Part shown: positions 43,569 to 52,041 of the stretch, piece by piece
Layout of the letters: each line of letters begins with the position of its first letter
Position numbering within the stretch: position 1 is the stretch's first letter
From: Leptonema illini DSM 21528
GTDB taxonomy: Bacteria; Spirochaetota; Leptospiria; Leptospirales; Leptonemataceae
DNA length: 64,000 nucleotides
Assembly: GCF_000243335.1 (NCBI RefSeq)
Contig: NZ_JH597773.1
Location: 562,489 to 626,488 of the forward strand
Direction: 5' to 3'
The notes under the pieces: generated by a model
Databases searched by the model: none
What the model saw: only the letters and a program-made list of their open reading frames with translations
Told to the model about the DNA's origin: nothing
Program-made: the position numbers and the translations under genes

Positions 43569-45425
43569 ATGCAGGATTCCCAGACAACACGTAAGACAGA
43601 GAAGCTTCTCTCTGCCACCATTCGATTCTCGGGCGACTCCGGCGACGGAATGCAGCTCGTCGGCTCGCAGTTCACACAGGTTACCGGCATGGCCGGCAAC
43701 GATATGATGACATTTCCCGATTTTCCGGCTGAGATCCGCGCGCCGCAGGGCACGACGGCCGGAGTATCGGGCTTTCAGATTCATTTTGGCAGCACGCATA
43801 TCTACACGCCCGGCGAGAAGGTCGACGTGCTGGTGGCGATGAATCCGGCGGCGTTAAAGGCCAACATAAAGGATCTGAAGACAGGCGGCATCCTCATCGT
43901 TAACACAGACGAGTTCGACGATCGTAATCTCAAGAAGGTCGACTATGCGACGAGTCCGCTTGAAGATCCGGAGCTACAACAGAAATACCGGGTGATTCCC
44001 GTCCCGATCACCGAATCCACGCGACGTACTCTTGCGAATTCCGGCCTTTCTGCCCGCGACATGGACCGTTGCCGGAATATGTTTGCCCTCGGTATCGCTT
44101 ACTGGCTCTTTCAGCGCGATCCGGAGCCTACGGTCCGCTGGATTGAATCGAAGTTCGCAAAGAAGCCCGAGGTATCGCAGGCGAACGTCAGCGTGTTGAT
44201 GTCGGGTCATAGCTACGCCGAAACGATCGAGCTCTTTGAAACGCGCTACGAAGTGCACAGAGCACAATTCGCTCCTGGAACCTACCGTAATATCACCGGC
44301 AACACAGCCGTCGCTCTTGGCCTTATTACGGGCGCTCATCAGGCCGGCCTGCCCGCCCTGTATGCCGGGTACCCGATCACGCCGGCCTCTGACATCCTGC
44401 ATGAGCTCTCTCGTTACAAGAACTTCGGCGTGCGTACCTTCCAGGCCGAAGACGAGATTGCAGCCATGTGCGCAGCGATCGGCGCCTCGTATGGCGGAAC
44501 GATCGGCATGACGGGATCGTCCGGTCCGGGTATCGCACTTAAATCTGAGGCGATGAACCTTGCCATCATGACCGAGCTACCGGTCGTCATCGTCGACGTG
44601 CAGCGTGCCGGCCCGTCAACGGGTCTGCCGACAAAAACCGAGCAGGCCGATCTTTTACAGGTTATGTACGGTCGAAACGGAGAGTCACCGATGCCTGTGC
44701 TGGCGGCGGCAACACCGTCGGACGGCTTTACGATGGCCGTCGAAGCCGTTCGCATCGCCCTTGAATTCATGACACCCGTCGTGCTGCTGACCGACGGCTA
44801 TATTGCAAACGGTTCCGAGCCCTGGAAGCTTCCCGACATCGAAGCGCTGCCGAAGATCAAGAATCATCTCGTGTCTGAGTCGACGGATCGCTCCACGTTC
44901 AAGGCCTACTCCCGCGAAGAAGGCACGCTTGCCCGTCCGTGGGCGCCTCCAGGTCTTGCCGGCTTCGAGCACCGTATCGGAGGCCTTGAGAAAAACGAGG
45001 CCGGAAACATCAGCTATGATGGTGAAAACCACGAGCGTATGGTGAAGCAACGAGCCGAAAAGGTCGCACGCATCGCCGACGCCATTCCCGAACAGGACGT
45101 CTTTCCGTCGGCCGAGGGCGATGTGCTTGTCGTCGGATGGGGATCGACATACGGAGCGATCCGCGAAGCTGTCGAAAGACTGCGTGGCGAAGGGCATGCG
45201 ATCTCGCATGCTCACATCCGCTACATCAACCCCTTCCCGAAGAATCTTGAATCCATCCTGAAAGGATTCAAGAAGATCCTCGTTCCCGAAATCAACACCG
45301 GACAGCTCGCCTTCATCCTGCGAGGGCAGTTCCTCGTCGATGCACGTCCCTGCGGCCGCGTTACAGGTCGTCCGCTTTCCGTAGATGAGCTTGAAAATAC
45401 CTTCCGCGAAGCGCTGAAAGGTTGA
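43569..45425 (+). CDS. korA: 2-oxoacid:ferredoxin oxidoreductase, fused gamma-alpha subunit
   Basis: 618 residues. Residues 15-200 are the gamma domain (ATIRFSGDSGDGMQLVGSQF, FPDFPAEIRAPQGTTAGVSGFQIHFG). Residues about 230-600 are the alpha domain with YAGYPITPASDIL, FQAEDEIAAMCAAIGASYGG, TGSSGPGIALKSEAMNLA and QRAGPSTGLPTKTEQADL. This gamma-alpha fusion with a separate beta subunit (next gene, 13 bases on) and no ferredoxin-like subunit is the two-subunit form typical of 2-oxoglutarate oxidoreductase. It makes succinyl-CoA and reduced ferredoxin in an oxygen-tolerant TCA cycle. 2-Oxoglutarate preference is inferred. Confidence 0.93.
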   Translation: MQDSQTTRKTEKLLSATIRFSGDSGDGMQLVGSQFTQVTGMAGNDMMTFPDFPAEIRAPQGTTAGVSGFQIHFGSTHIYTPGEKVDVLVAMNPAALKANIKDLKTGGILIVNTDEFDDRNLKKVDYATSPLEDPELQQKYRVIPVPITESTRRTLANSGLSARDMDRCRNMFALGIAYWLFQRDPEPTVRWIESKFAKKPEVSQANVSVLMSGHSYAETIELFETRYEVHRAQFAPGTYRNITGNTAVALGLITGAHQAGLPALYAGYPITPASDILHELSRYKNFGVRTFQAEDEIAAMCAAIGASYGGTIGMTGSSGPGIALKSEAMNLAIMTELPVVIVDVQRAGPSTGLPTKTEQADLLQVMYGRNGESPMPVLAAATPSDGFTMAVEAVRIALEFMTPVVLLTDGYIANGSEPWKLPDIEALPKIKNHLVSESTDRSTFKAYSREEGTLARPWAPPGLAGFEHRIGGLEKNEAGNISYDGENHERMVKQRAEKVARIADAIPEQDVFPSAEGDVLVVGWGSTYGAIREAVERLRGEGHAISHAHIRYINPFPKNLESILKGFKKILVPEINTGQLAFILRGQFLVDARPCGRVTGRPLSVDELENTFREALKG

Positions 45426-45438
45426 GGAGAATACCATT

Positions 45439-46437
45439 ATGAGCCAGGTTCTAACGAAAAAGGATTTTTCCTCGGATCAGGAAGTACGATGGTGCCCGGG
45501 TTGCGGCGACTATGCCATCCTCTCGGCCGTGCAGAAGGTCATGCCCGAGCTGGGCATCCCGAAAGAAAAGATCGTCTTTGTGTCGGGCATCGGATGCTCT
45601 TCGCGATTCCCCTACTACATGAACACCTACGGATTCCATACGATTCACGGTCGAGCGCCGTCCATCGCATCGGGCCTGCGCATCATGCGTGAGGACCTCT
45701 CCGTATGGTTGATCACCGGCGACGGAGACTCGCTCTCCATCGGTGGAAATCACCTCATTCATGTGTTGCGTCGCAACGTAGACATGAACATTCTACTGTT
45801 CAATAACGAGATCTACGGTCTCACAAAAGGGCAGTATTCGCCCACATCGGCAAGAGGAACCGTCGCCAAGTCCACTCCGGAAGGATCGCTTGACACTCCC
45901 TTCTCGCCTGTTCGGGTCGCTCACGGCGCCGGCGGTTCTTTTATCGCTCGCGCAAACGACAAAGACATGAAGCTGATGGAAAACGTCTTTCGGCGTGCCC
46001 AGCAGCATCGCGGAACGTCGTTTATCGAGATCTTCCAGAACTGTGTGATCTTCAACAACGGCGTTTTCGATGACGTCACCGATCGCGAGCATCGAATCGA
46101 AAAGACCATCACGCTCGAGCACGGTCAGAAGATGCTTTTTGGCCGCGACAACGAAAAGGGATTGAGCCTCAAGGCCGGCCATTTCGAGGTTGTGAACGCC
46201 GCGACGAATGGCGATGAGGTTTCCGTCTTTAACGAGAACGATCCGGCGTTTTTGCATGCCTTCATACATGCCGAGCACAATCCAGAGATTCCGGTCGCGA
46301 TGGGCGTTCTCTACGCCGAAAGCCGGCCCGTTTATGAGGCCGATATAGAGCGCCAGGTAGCCGCTGTGACCGAGAAGAAAGGCCCCGGCGATCTTAAGAA
46401 GCTGCTTTACTCAGGAGAAATCTGGGATATCAAGTAA
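45439..46437 (+). CDS. korB: 2-oxoacid:ferredoxin oxidoreductase, beta subunit
   Basis: 332 residues. RWCPGCGDYAIL and GIGCSSRFPYYMNTYGFHTIHGRA bind the 4Fe-4S cluster, as in other beta subunits. The thiamine diphosphate motif is ITGDGDSLSIGGNHLIHVLRRN and NNEIYGLTKGQYSPTSARG. FIEIFQNCVIFNNG is close to 2-oxoglutarate-type enzymes. The C-terminal 100 residues are longer than the shortest homologues. The gene forms an operon with korA, and a strong terminator follows at 46539. Confidence 0.93.
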   Translation: MSQVLTKKDFSSDQEVRWCPGCGDYAILSAVQKVMPELGIPKEKIVFVSGIGCSSRFPYYMNTYGFHTIHGRAPSIASGLRIMREDLSVWLITGDGDSLSIGGNHLIHVLRRNVDMNILLFNNEIYGLTKGQYSPTSARGTVAKSTPEGSLDTPFSPVRVAHGAGGSFIARANDKDMKLMENVFRRAQQHRGTSFIEIFQNCVIFNNGVFDDVTDREHRIEKTITLEHGQKMLFGRDNEKGLSLKAGHFEVVNAATNGDEVSVFNENDPAFLHAFIHAEHNPEIPVAMGVLYAESRPVYEADIERQVAAVTEKKGPGDLKKLLYSGEIWDIK

Positions 46438-46538
46438 AGCTCAGCAATGAAGAACGCATTTCTTTAAGGAAAGCGAAACAGAAACCGGAAGAAGCGAAAA
46501 CGGGCTTTCTTCCATTTACTTACAGCTCAGCAAGACGG

Positions 46539-46615
46539 ATCTCCGGAGCTTTTTTCGGCTTATGGCCGACTCCGGGGATTTTTTTATAATTTAACGGACC
46601 AAAAAACCGTTTTTT
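46539..46615 (+). terminator. Tandem terminators between korB and speD
   Basis: ATCTCCGGAG (46539-46548) pairs with CTCCGGGGAT (46570-46579), with TCGGC/GCCGA inside, and is followed by seven T. A second, weaker hairpin AACGG/CCGTT (46593-46611) leads into TTTTTT. The first ends the kor transcript; the second lies close to the speD promoter and could be an attenuator. AT-rich DNA between them (TATAATTTAACGG) may hold a -10 element. Confidence 0.75.
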
Positions 46616-46682
46616 GATATACAGGAAAAAAAACGTATAGGTAACGTTCATTTTCAGTTCATAGCTGTAGGAGGCAAAATGA

Positions 46683-47114
46683 ATGGAAGACCCTCTTGGC
46701 GAACACTATATCATCGAGCTCTATGATTGCAATAAGAGCGTTCTGAACGACCTCGATGTTATACAGGGCACACTGCTGAGCGCGGCTGAAAGAGCCGGAG
46801 CAACGATTATCGACAGCCGGTTTCACCGGTTCGCACCCCAGGGCGTATCAGGGGTCATAGTCATCGCCGAATCCCATCTCAGTATCCACACATGGCCGGA
46901 ACTCGGTTATGCGGCACTGGATTTTTACACGTGCAACCATGATATGGATATAGAGAGTTCGATGAGAATGCTCACCGAAGCGTTTCAAGCTTCGGACTTC
47001 GTTGTGGAGTATATGCCAAGAGGCATCCTGAATCCTGCCCGTCGCAGAGAGCTCAGGCTGCAGGAAGTCAATTTTGACCATCTCAAACCTGTAACCGGAG
47101 GTGCAGCATGCTGA
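46683..47114 (+). CDS. speD: S-adenosylmethionine decarboxylase proenzyme
   Basis: 143 residues, prokaryotic class 1b size. The self-cleavage site is Glu63-Ser64 in IAESHLSIHTWPE, giving the pyruvoyl group; His69 and Cys84 complete the processing and catalytic set. GYAALDFYTCNHDMD is the strand with the cysteine. AGGAGG lies eight bases before this ATG; an out-of-frame ATG four bases earlier is too close. The product would decarboxylate SAM to supply aminopropyl groups, but no spermidine synthase gene is near. Its 3' end overlaps the SET-AdoMetDC fusion gene by seven bases. Confidence 0.92.
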   Translation: MEDPLGEHYIIELYDCNKSVLNDLDVIQGTLLSAAERAGATIIDSRFHRFAPQGVSGVIVIAESHLSIHTWPELGYAALDFYTCNHDMDIESSMRMLTEAFQASDFVVEYMPRGILNPARRRELRLQEVNFDHLKPVTGGAAC

Positions 47115-48007
47115 GAACCGCTACGAGCTCTTCCTACATCTCTCCGCTTGCGGAGGTGCGTGCCACAGGCAATATCGGCCGCGGCATGTTTGCTAAAGAG
47201 CATATTTCCAAAGACACCGTTGTCGTCGTTCGCGGCGGCAAGATCTACTCCGGCGCTGAACGCGAAGAGGCGTCTGACGATCTGCGCAGCTACATGATTC
47301 AGGTCGACGAAGATCTTTTCATGGGCCCGGAATCTCTCGACGCCGTCGAAGAGGCCGAATTCGTAAACCATTCGTGCGACCCGAATCTCGGCTTCCGCGG
47401 ACAGGTTACGCTTGTGGCCATGCGCGACATCATGCCGGGCGAAGAGCTTACGGTAGACTACGCCATGTCCGAAGCGCGTCAGCAGAACTTTGCATGCGAA
47501 TGTGGTTCTCGCCAGTGCCGCAGCATCGTTCGTGAAACGGACTATCTGCTTCCCGAGCTTCAGAAGCGCTATGACGGCTACTTCAGCCCGTACCTTGCGA
47601 AGAAAATGGATCTCAAGCCGCAGGATCTGGCGAAAAGCCTGGCCTTCGAAGAAACCGGCGCCTGGGGTCTTGTCACCGCTCTTGATCTGTCGGACTGCGA
47701 TCACGACATCATGCGCGACCGTGACGCCATCTACGCCTATACGGTAGAGCTGTGCAAGCGCATCGGAGTGAATCGTTTCGGCGAGCCTATCATCGTGCAC
47801 TTCGGCGCCGATGAGCGCGTTGCCGGCTATTCGCTCGTACAGCTGATTGAAACGTCGCTTGTTTCGGGACACTTCGCAAACCTGACGAATCGAATCTATC
47901 TCGATATCTTCAGCTGCGCCCATTATGATCCGACCGAAGTGATCGAGTTCTCGAAGAACTTCTTCAAGGCGGGCGGGCATAACGCGAAGGTTTACCTGAG
48001 ACACTGA
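47108..48007 (+). CDS. SET methyltransferase fused to an AdoMetDC-like domain
   Basis: 299 residues. Residues about 10-140 are a SET domain: GRGMFAKEHISKDTVVV, the pseudoknot NHSCDPN (87-93), GEELTVDYAM (111-120) and post-SET zinc ligands CECGSRQCRS. Residues about 186-299 resemble AdoMet decarboxylase: ETSLVSGHF and NRIYLDIFSC. Ser250, His255 and Cys270 have the same spacing (5 and 15) as Ser64, His69 and Cys84 of the adjacent SpeD, so pyruvoyl processing is possible, although the residue before the serine is Thr and not Glu. The start overlaps speD, hence coupling. A SET-domain substrate cannot be read. The fusion is visible directly; its function is unknown. Confidence 0.85.
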   Translation: MLRTATSSSYISPLAEVRATGNIGRGMFAKEHISKDTVVVVRGGKIYSGAEREEASDDLRSYMIQVDEDLFMGPESLDAVEEAEFVNHSCDPNLGFRGQVTLVAMRDIMPGEELTVDYAMSEARQQNFACECGSRQCRSIVRETDYLLPELQKRYDGYFSPYLAKKMDLKPQDLAKSLAFEETGAWGLVTALDLSDCDHDIMRDRDAIYAYTVELCKRIGVNRFGEPIIVHFGADERVAGYSLVQLIETSLVSGHFANLTNRIYLDIFSCAHYDPTEVIEFSKNFFKAGGHNAKVYLRH

Positions 48008-48068
48008 TTTTCAATCGATCAACGACAGGCCTTCTTCAAACTAAAGGAAGTCGGCCCTGTCGCCGCAA

Positions 48069-48096
48069 ACCCGCACACGACGTGCGGGTTTTTTTA
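48069..48096 (+). terminator. Rho-independent terminator after the SET fusion gene
   Basis: ACCCGCAC (48069-48076), loop ACGAC, GTGCGGGT (48082-48089), then a run of seven T. It closes the speD operon ahead of the DAHP synthase gene. Confidence 0.92.
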
Positions 48097-48141
48097 TTTA
48101 CCCCCTTCCTTCGTTTTGTTTTTCTGAAAACGGAGCCTTTC

Positions 48142-49209
48142 ATGATCATCCCAAGAGACCCCCATTTTACCGCCGACCAGCTCGCCGAAGTTCAGGCGAT
48201 CGTACACGAATTCGGCTGCACCATCACGCCCATTCCCGGACAAACGCGAAGCGTGTACGCTATCAAAGGCGATGAGCGTCATGAACTGATGATCAACCGT
48301 CTGGAGGGCCTCTCTTACGTTTCAAAGGTCGAGACCATACAGTCTCCCTACAAGCTGATGGATATGAAGTCGGGCCTTGCCGGTCACCGTATTCAGATCG
48401 GCGGCAAGACGCTTGCACAGGAATTGTTCGTCTGTGCCGGGCAATGCACCATAGATCCGAAGAACCCCGCATTCTTCATCGAAACGGCGCATGCGGTAAA
48501 AGAAGCCGGTGCCGACGTTATCCGCGGCGGCGTCTGGAAGCCGCGCACAAGTCCCCACGCCTATCAGGGTAGCTCCGAGGCCATCCATATTCTCATGCGC
48601 GCAAGAGAAGAAACCGGGCTTCCCGTGAACACCGAGGTCATGGACGAAGATCAGCTGCGTATCGCTCTTGATGCCGGCGTCGATATGATACAGGTCGGCG
48701 CTCGCAATGCGCTTAACTATTCTCTTCTAAAGAAGATCGGCGAATTGACTCGCGAATCCGGCACTCCCGTTTTACTGAAACGCGGCATGCATATGGGCCC
48801 GATCGATGAGTTCATCTGTGCCGCCGAGTACATCGTCGCAAACGGGAACCCGAACGTTATGTTCTGCCCGCGCGGCACCCTGCCGAACCTTGACGGATAT
48901 CGCAACCATCCCGACGAAAGCATTACGCCGCTGCTCAAACAGAAATCGTGGGCGCCCGTCGTCGTCGATCCTTCTCATTCGGTCGGCCGGGCCATCTACG
49001 TGCCTCATGCCGCCCTTTCCGCCGTATCGTATGGAGCCGACGGACTGGTCATCGAATCGCATGTCGATGCAAAGAAAGGGATCGGTGACGATCCGAAACA
49101 GGCTATTCACCCCGATGTACTGGCAAATCTTATAGCCGATGCTCGTGAGATCTACAGCCGGGCTCGACGCTACAGTCAGGCATATCTGGCGCAGCCAGCA
49201 ACGGTATAG
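48142..49209 (+). CDS. aroF: 3-deoxy-7-phosphoheptulonate (DAHP) synthase, type I-beta with regulatory domain
   Basis: 355 residues from MIIPRDPHFT, with GGAG before the ATG; upstream codons overlap the terminator. Residues 1-70 form the ferredoxin-like regulatory domain known from Thermotoga DAHP synthase. The barrel has FVCAGQCTIDPKNPAFF (the cysteine lies where GPC usually stands), VIRGGVWKPRTSPHAYQG, MIQVGARNALNY, VLLKRGM, and metal-binding CPRGTLPN, VVDPSHSVGR. Note AGQCTID in place of AGPCSVE. The enzyme starts the shikimate pathway from phosphoenolpyruvate and erythrose 4-phosphate. Feedback inhibition via the N-terminal domain is likely. Confidence 0.9.
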   Translation: MIIPRDPHFTADQLAEVQAIVHEFGCTITPIPGQTRSVYAIKGDERHELMINRLEGLSYVSKVETIQSPYKLMDMKSGLAGHRIQIGGKTLAQELFVCAGQCTIDPKNPAFFIETAHAVKEAGADVIRGGVWKPRTSPHAYQGSSEAIHILMRAREETGLPVNTEVMDEDQLRIALDAGVDMIQVGARNALNYSLLKKIGELTRESGTPVLLKRGMHMGPIDEFICAAEYIVANGNPNVMFCPRGTLPNLDGYRNHPDESITPLLKQKSWAPVVVDPSHSVGRAIYVPHAALSAVSYGADGLVIESHVDAKKGIGDDPKQAIHPDVLANLIADAREIYSRARRYSQAYLAQPATV

Positions 49210-49300
49210 AAGCCACCTGAATATTCAGTGTAAGCGTTCGTAAATGCTACTGTTGAGATAAATCTCGGGGCGCCCGATTAACAACCGTTCCCGATCTAAA

Positions 49301-49331
49301 AAAAAGCCCGCCATACTCTGGCGGGCTTTTT
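49301..49331. terminator. Bidirectional terminator between aroF and the PPDK-like gene
   Basis: AAAAAGCCCGCCA (49301-49313) and TGGCGGGCTTTTT (49319-49331) are exact reverse complements with a five-base loop, giving a U-run on both strands for these convergent genes. Confidence 0.93.
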
Positions 49332-49350
49332 CGGTTCCGATGCTCCGGGT

Positions 49351-51948
49351 TTACTGTGCCTTCGCCTTCTTCAGATTCAGTTGCGCCACGGCAAGCAGCG
49401 CAATCGGAATGTTATACGGCGACGTCGAAACATAGTCGAGCTCGGATTGCTCCATGCAGAACTCGATGTTCGACGGATCGGCGCCGTGCTCGCCGCAAAG
49501 CCCCAGCTTGAGGTCAGGCCGTGTGATGCGGCCGCGCTCTGCAGAGATGTAGATCAGCTCTTTTACGGAATCGCCGAGAACCTGGAACGGGTTGTTCGGA
49601 AGCAGGTCATACATCGTATAAGCCGGGAAGAAGGAGTTAATATCGTCACGGCTCAGACCGAACGTCGTCTGCGTCAGGTCGTTCGTTCCGTAACTGAAAA
49701 ACTCCGCGTGCTGGGCAAGATCACCCGAGGCAAGCGCCGCTGCCGGCAGCTCCACCATCGTTCCGACCTTGTAGTTCAGCTGCACGCCTTCCTGATGGAA
49801 GATCTCGCGAGCGATATCGCGAATTCCCTTGATGTACTGTCCTTCGATCTGCTTGCCATTCTTCAAGAAGCGCAGCTCGCTCGGGTTCATCACGATAGGG
49901 ATCATGATCTCAGGAACGATATCAACGCCTTCTTTCTTGAGGCGTGTGGCGGCCTCGAAAATCCCGCGCACCTGCATCTCATAGATCTCAGGATAGGTGA
50001 TGGCGACGCGACATCCGCGGTGGCCGAGCATGGGATTGAACTCATGCAGACGCTCGATGCGCTCCTGAATCTCTGCCTTCTCGGGTTTGATGCCTTTGTT
50101 CTGCAGATACTCAAGATACTCGGTGAGCGCCTCATCGTTACGCGGTAAGAACTCATGCAGCGGCGCATCCAGCAGTCGGATGGTCACCGGATACGGAGCC
50201 ATGATCTTGAAAAGATCATAGAAATCCCCTCGCTGCAGAGGTCGCAGGTCGTCGAGAACACGCACACGTTCGTCATACGAGCTTGACAGAATCATCTCGC
50301 GGAACCGCTGGATGCGATCCTCGGCGAAGAACATGTGCTCCGTGCGGCAAAGACCGATTCCGAACGCTCCCATTGTGCGGGCGACTTTCGCGTCACGACC
50401 GAGGTCGGCATTCGCTCTTACGACAAAATCGTCCTTAATAAAACGGCGCACGACTTCGATAAAATCGGTCAGACCGTTTGTATGGATGTCGGGGCTGATG
50501 AGCTTCGCCTTTCCTGTGTAGATCGTCGGATCACGATACACCGGCGCATCCATGGTCACATAGTCGCCTTCGTTAACACGAACACCATTATATTCGAAGA
50601 AGCGGTCGCCGATGCGAATGTCGGGATGTACGATGCTCACCTTGCCGAGCGATCGCGATACGACCGGAGCATGCGAGGAATATCCGCCCTCCGCCGAAAT
50701 AACGCCCTGCCCGACTTCGATGGCCTTCACGTCCTCGGCATACGACGCAGTCACGACGAGAACCATACGCGTATCTTCGCCTTTCTGGATGGCGTCTCTA
50801 TGCGCTTCCATGAGGCGGTCGGCATTAAAGAAAACACGACCTACGGCCGCTCCTGGAGCGCCGGTAATACCGCCGCGAATGGCAGGAATGCCGGCAAGCG
50901 ACTCTTCATCAACGACGGAATGCAGGAGCGTGGCAAGCTGGCCGGGCGGGATCTGCTCGACGACCCAGTCATCCTTCACCGTGCCCTCTTTCATGAGATC
51001 AAGCAGCGTGCGAATATGAGCCTGTGTGGACTTCTTATCGACCTCGGTCTGATTGATGATCCACAGCTTCTTCTTCTCGACGATGAACTTAACTTCGCGC
51101 AGCTCGCGGAACTTGCGTTCAATCGAGCGACCGATCTGCTGCAACCGGTTCAGGTACTCTCCATCAAGGGCCAGGATATCCTGTCCCTGTCGATCCAGCG
51201 TATAACTGTTGAGAAGAAAGCTTCCCTGAAGCCTGTCTTCACCCGAGATAATATTCCGCGTATAGTACATCCCGACCGAGGAATCCTCGCCGAGATTCCC
51301 GAAGACCATTCCCTGCACAAGAAGTGCCGGCGGATCTTCGGCGTCCATTTCAGCATTGTAATAGCGTTTCGCCAGGTTTTTCAGAATCACGACGAACTGC
51401 TGGAACGGATCATCGGGAACGTTATCGCGCCCGACGAGCTGCACCATTTCCTGTGCGCACTTCTTCATTCCTTCGACGTCGTCGCTGTATCGGGCTATGA
51501 TCTCGTCAAAACGCTCGTGCGCTATATCGAAGATCTTTGTTCCGATGGTGCGCAGCAGATAGCAGTATTCAAACCAGGCCGCCTTTTCGCCGATCAGCGT
51601 TGAGAAGCCTGGCATCGTCGTCGGTGAGAGGCCGACGTTAAACACTGTGGGGTAAAAAGGAAGACTCAGATTGGAGCTGACGACGATCTTGATGAGTAGC
51701 GGATTCGCCGCATCACCGAACTTACGACCGACGCCTTCTTCAATGCCGACAAGTCCTCGGCGCAGGGATTCAGAAAAATCTTTTGATGGCAGCTCGGGCG
51801 TAAGTCTGGAATCAATGACGAAGCCCGGCACAACCGGGATCTTCATTTCTGCCAGCTCAATGGCTCGTCGTCCGCGGCGACCGAGGCGCTCCATGTCTTC
51901 TTCGGCATAGGTCTCGCCTTTTTCGCTGAATGGATAAATTTCGGGCAT
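49351..51948 (-). CDS. Pyruvate phosphate dikinase-like protein with degraded nucleotide domain
   Basis: 865 residues, the usual PPDK length. The phosphohistidine domain has EGGYSSHAPVVSRSLG with the catalytic histidine. The PEP barrel is well kept: RANADLGRDAKVARTMGAFGIGLCRTEHMF, MLGHRGCRVAITYPEIY, GTNDLTQTTFGLSRDD and LGLCGEHGADPSN with the catalytic cysteine. In contrast the ATP-grasp half lacks expected residues: the KGANLAEM start reads ERLGRRGRRAIELAEM, the VSVRSGA strand reads IKIVVSSNL without arginine, and the LQTR element reads INQTEVDKK. ATP-dependent phosphate transfer may therefore be lost or changed, while PEP/pyruvate chemistry could remain. Family assignment is safe, the reaction is not. 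Confidence 0.8.
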   Translation of the reverse strand: MPEIYPFSEKGETYAEEDMERLGRRGRRAIELAEMKIPVVPGFVIDSRLTPELPSKDFSESLRRGLVGIEEGVGRKFGDAANPLLIKIVVSSNLSLPFYPTVFNVGLSPTTMPGFSTLIGEKAAWFEYCYLLRTIGTKIFDIAHERFDEIIARYSDDVEGMKKCAQEMVQLVGRDNVPDDPFQQFVVILKNLAKRYYNAEMDAEDPPALLVQGMVFGNLGEDSSVGMYYTRNIISGEDRLQGSFLLNSYTLDRQGQDILALDGEYLNRLQQIGRSIERKFRELREVKFIVEKKKLWIINQTEVDKKSTQAHIRTLLDLMKEGTVKDDWVVEQIPPGQLATLLHSVVDEESLAGIPAIRGGITGAPGAAVGRVFFNADRLMEAHRDAIQKGEDTRMVLVVTASYAEDVKAIEVGQGVISAEGGYSSHAPVVSRSLGKVSIVHPDIRIGDRFFEYNGVRVNEGDYVTMDAPVYRDPTIYTGKAKLISPDIHTNGLTDFIEVVRRFIKDDFVVRANADLGRDAKVARTMGAFGIGLCRTEHMFFAEDRIQRFREMILSSSYDERVRVLDDLRPLQRGDFYDLFKIMAPYPVTIRLLDAPLHEFLPRNDEALTEYLEYLQNKGIKPEKAEIQERIERLHEFNPMLGHRGCRVAITYPEIYEMQVRGIFEAATRLKKEGVDIVPEIMIPIVMNPSELRFLKNGKQIEGQYIKGIRDIAREIFHQEGVQLNYKVGTMVELPAAALASGDLAQHAEFFSYGTNDLTQTTFGLSRDDINSFFPAYTMYDLLPNNPFQVLGDSVKELIYISAERGRITRPDLKLGLCGEHGADPSNIEFCMEQSELDYVSTSPYNIPIALLAVAQLNLKKAKAQ

Positions 51949-52041
51949 ACCAACTCCTTAATGATCGGGTCCGGTGGTTTTGTTCACAGGATACTTATCG
52001 CGATGTAAGATCAAGAAAACTTTCAAAAAACTGGATAAAAA

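Noticed and set aside
50335-51603. 422-codon open frame opposite the PPDK-like gene
   Set aside because: Shadow of the well-supported minus-strand gene; no ribosome site or family.
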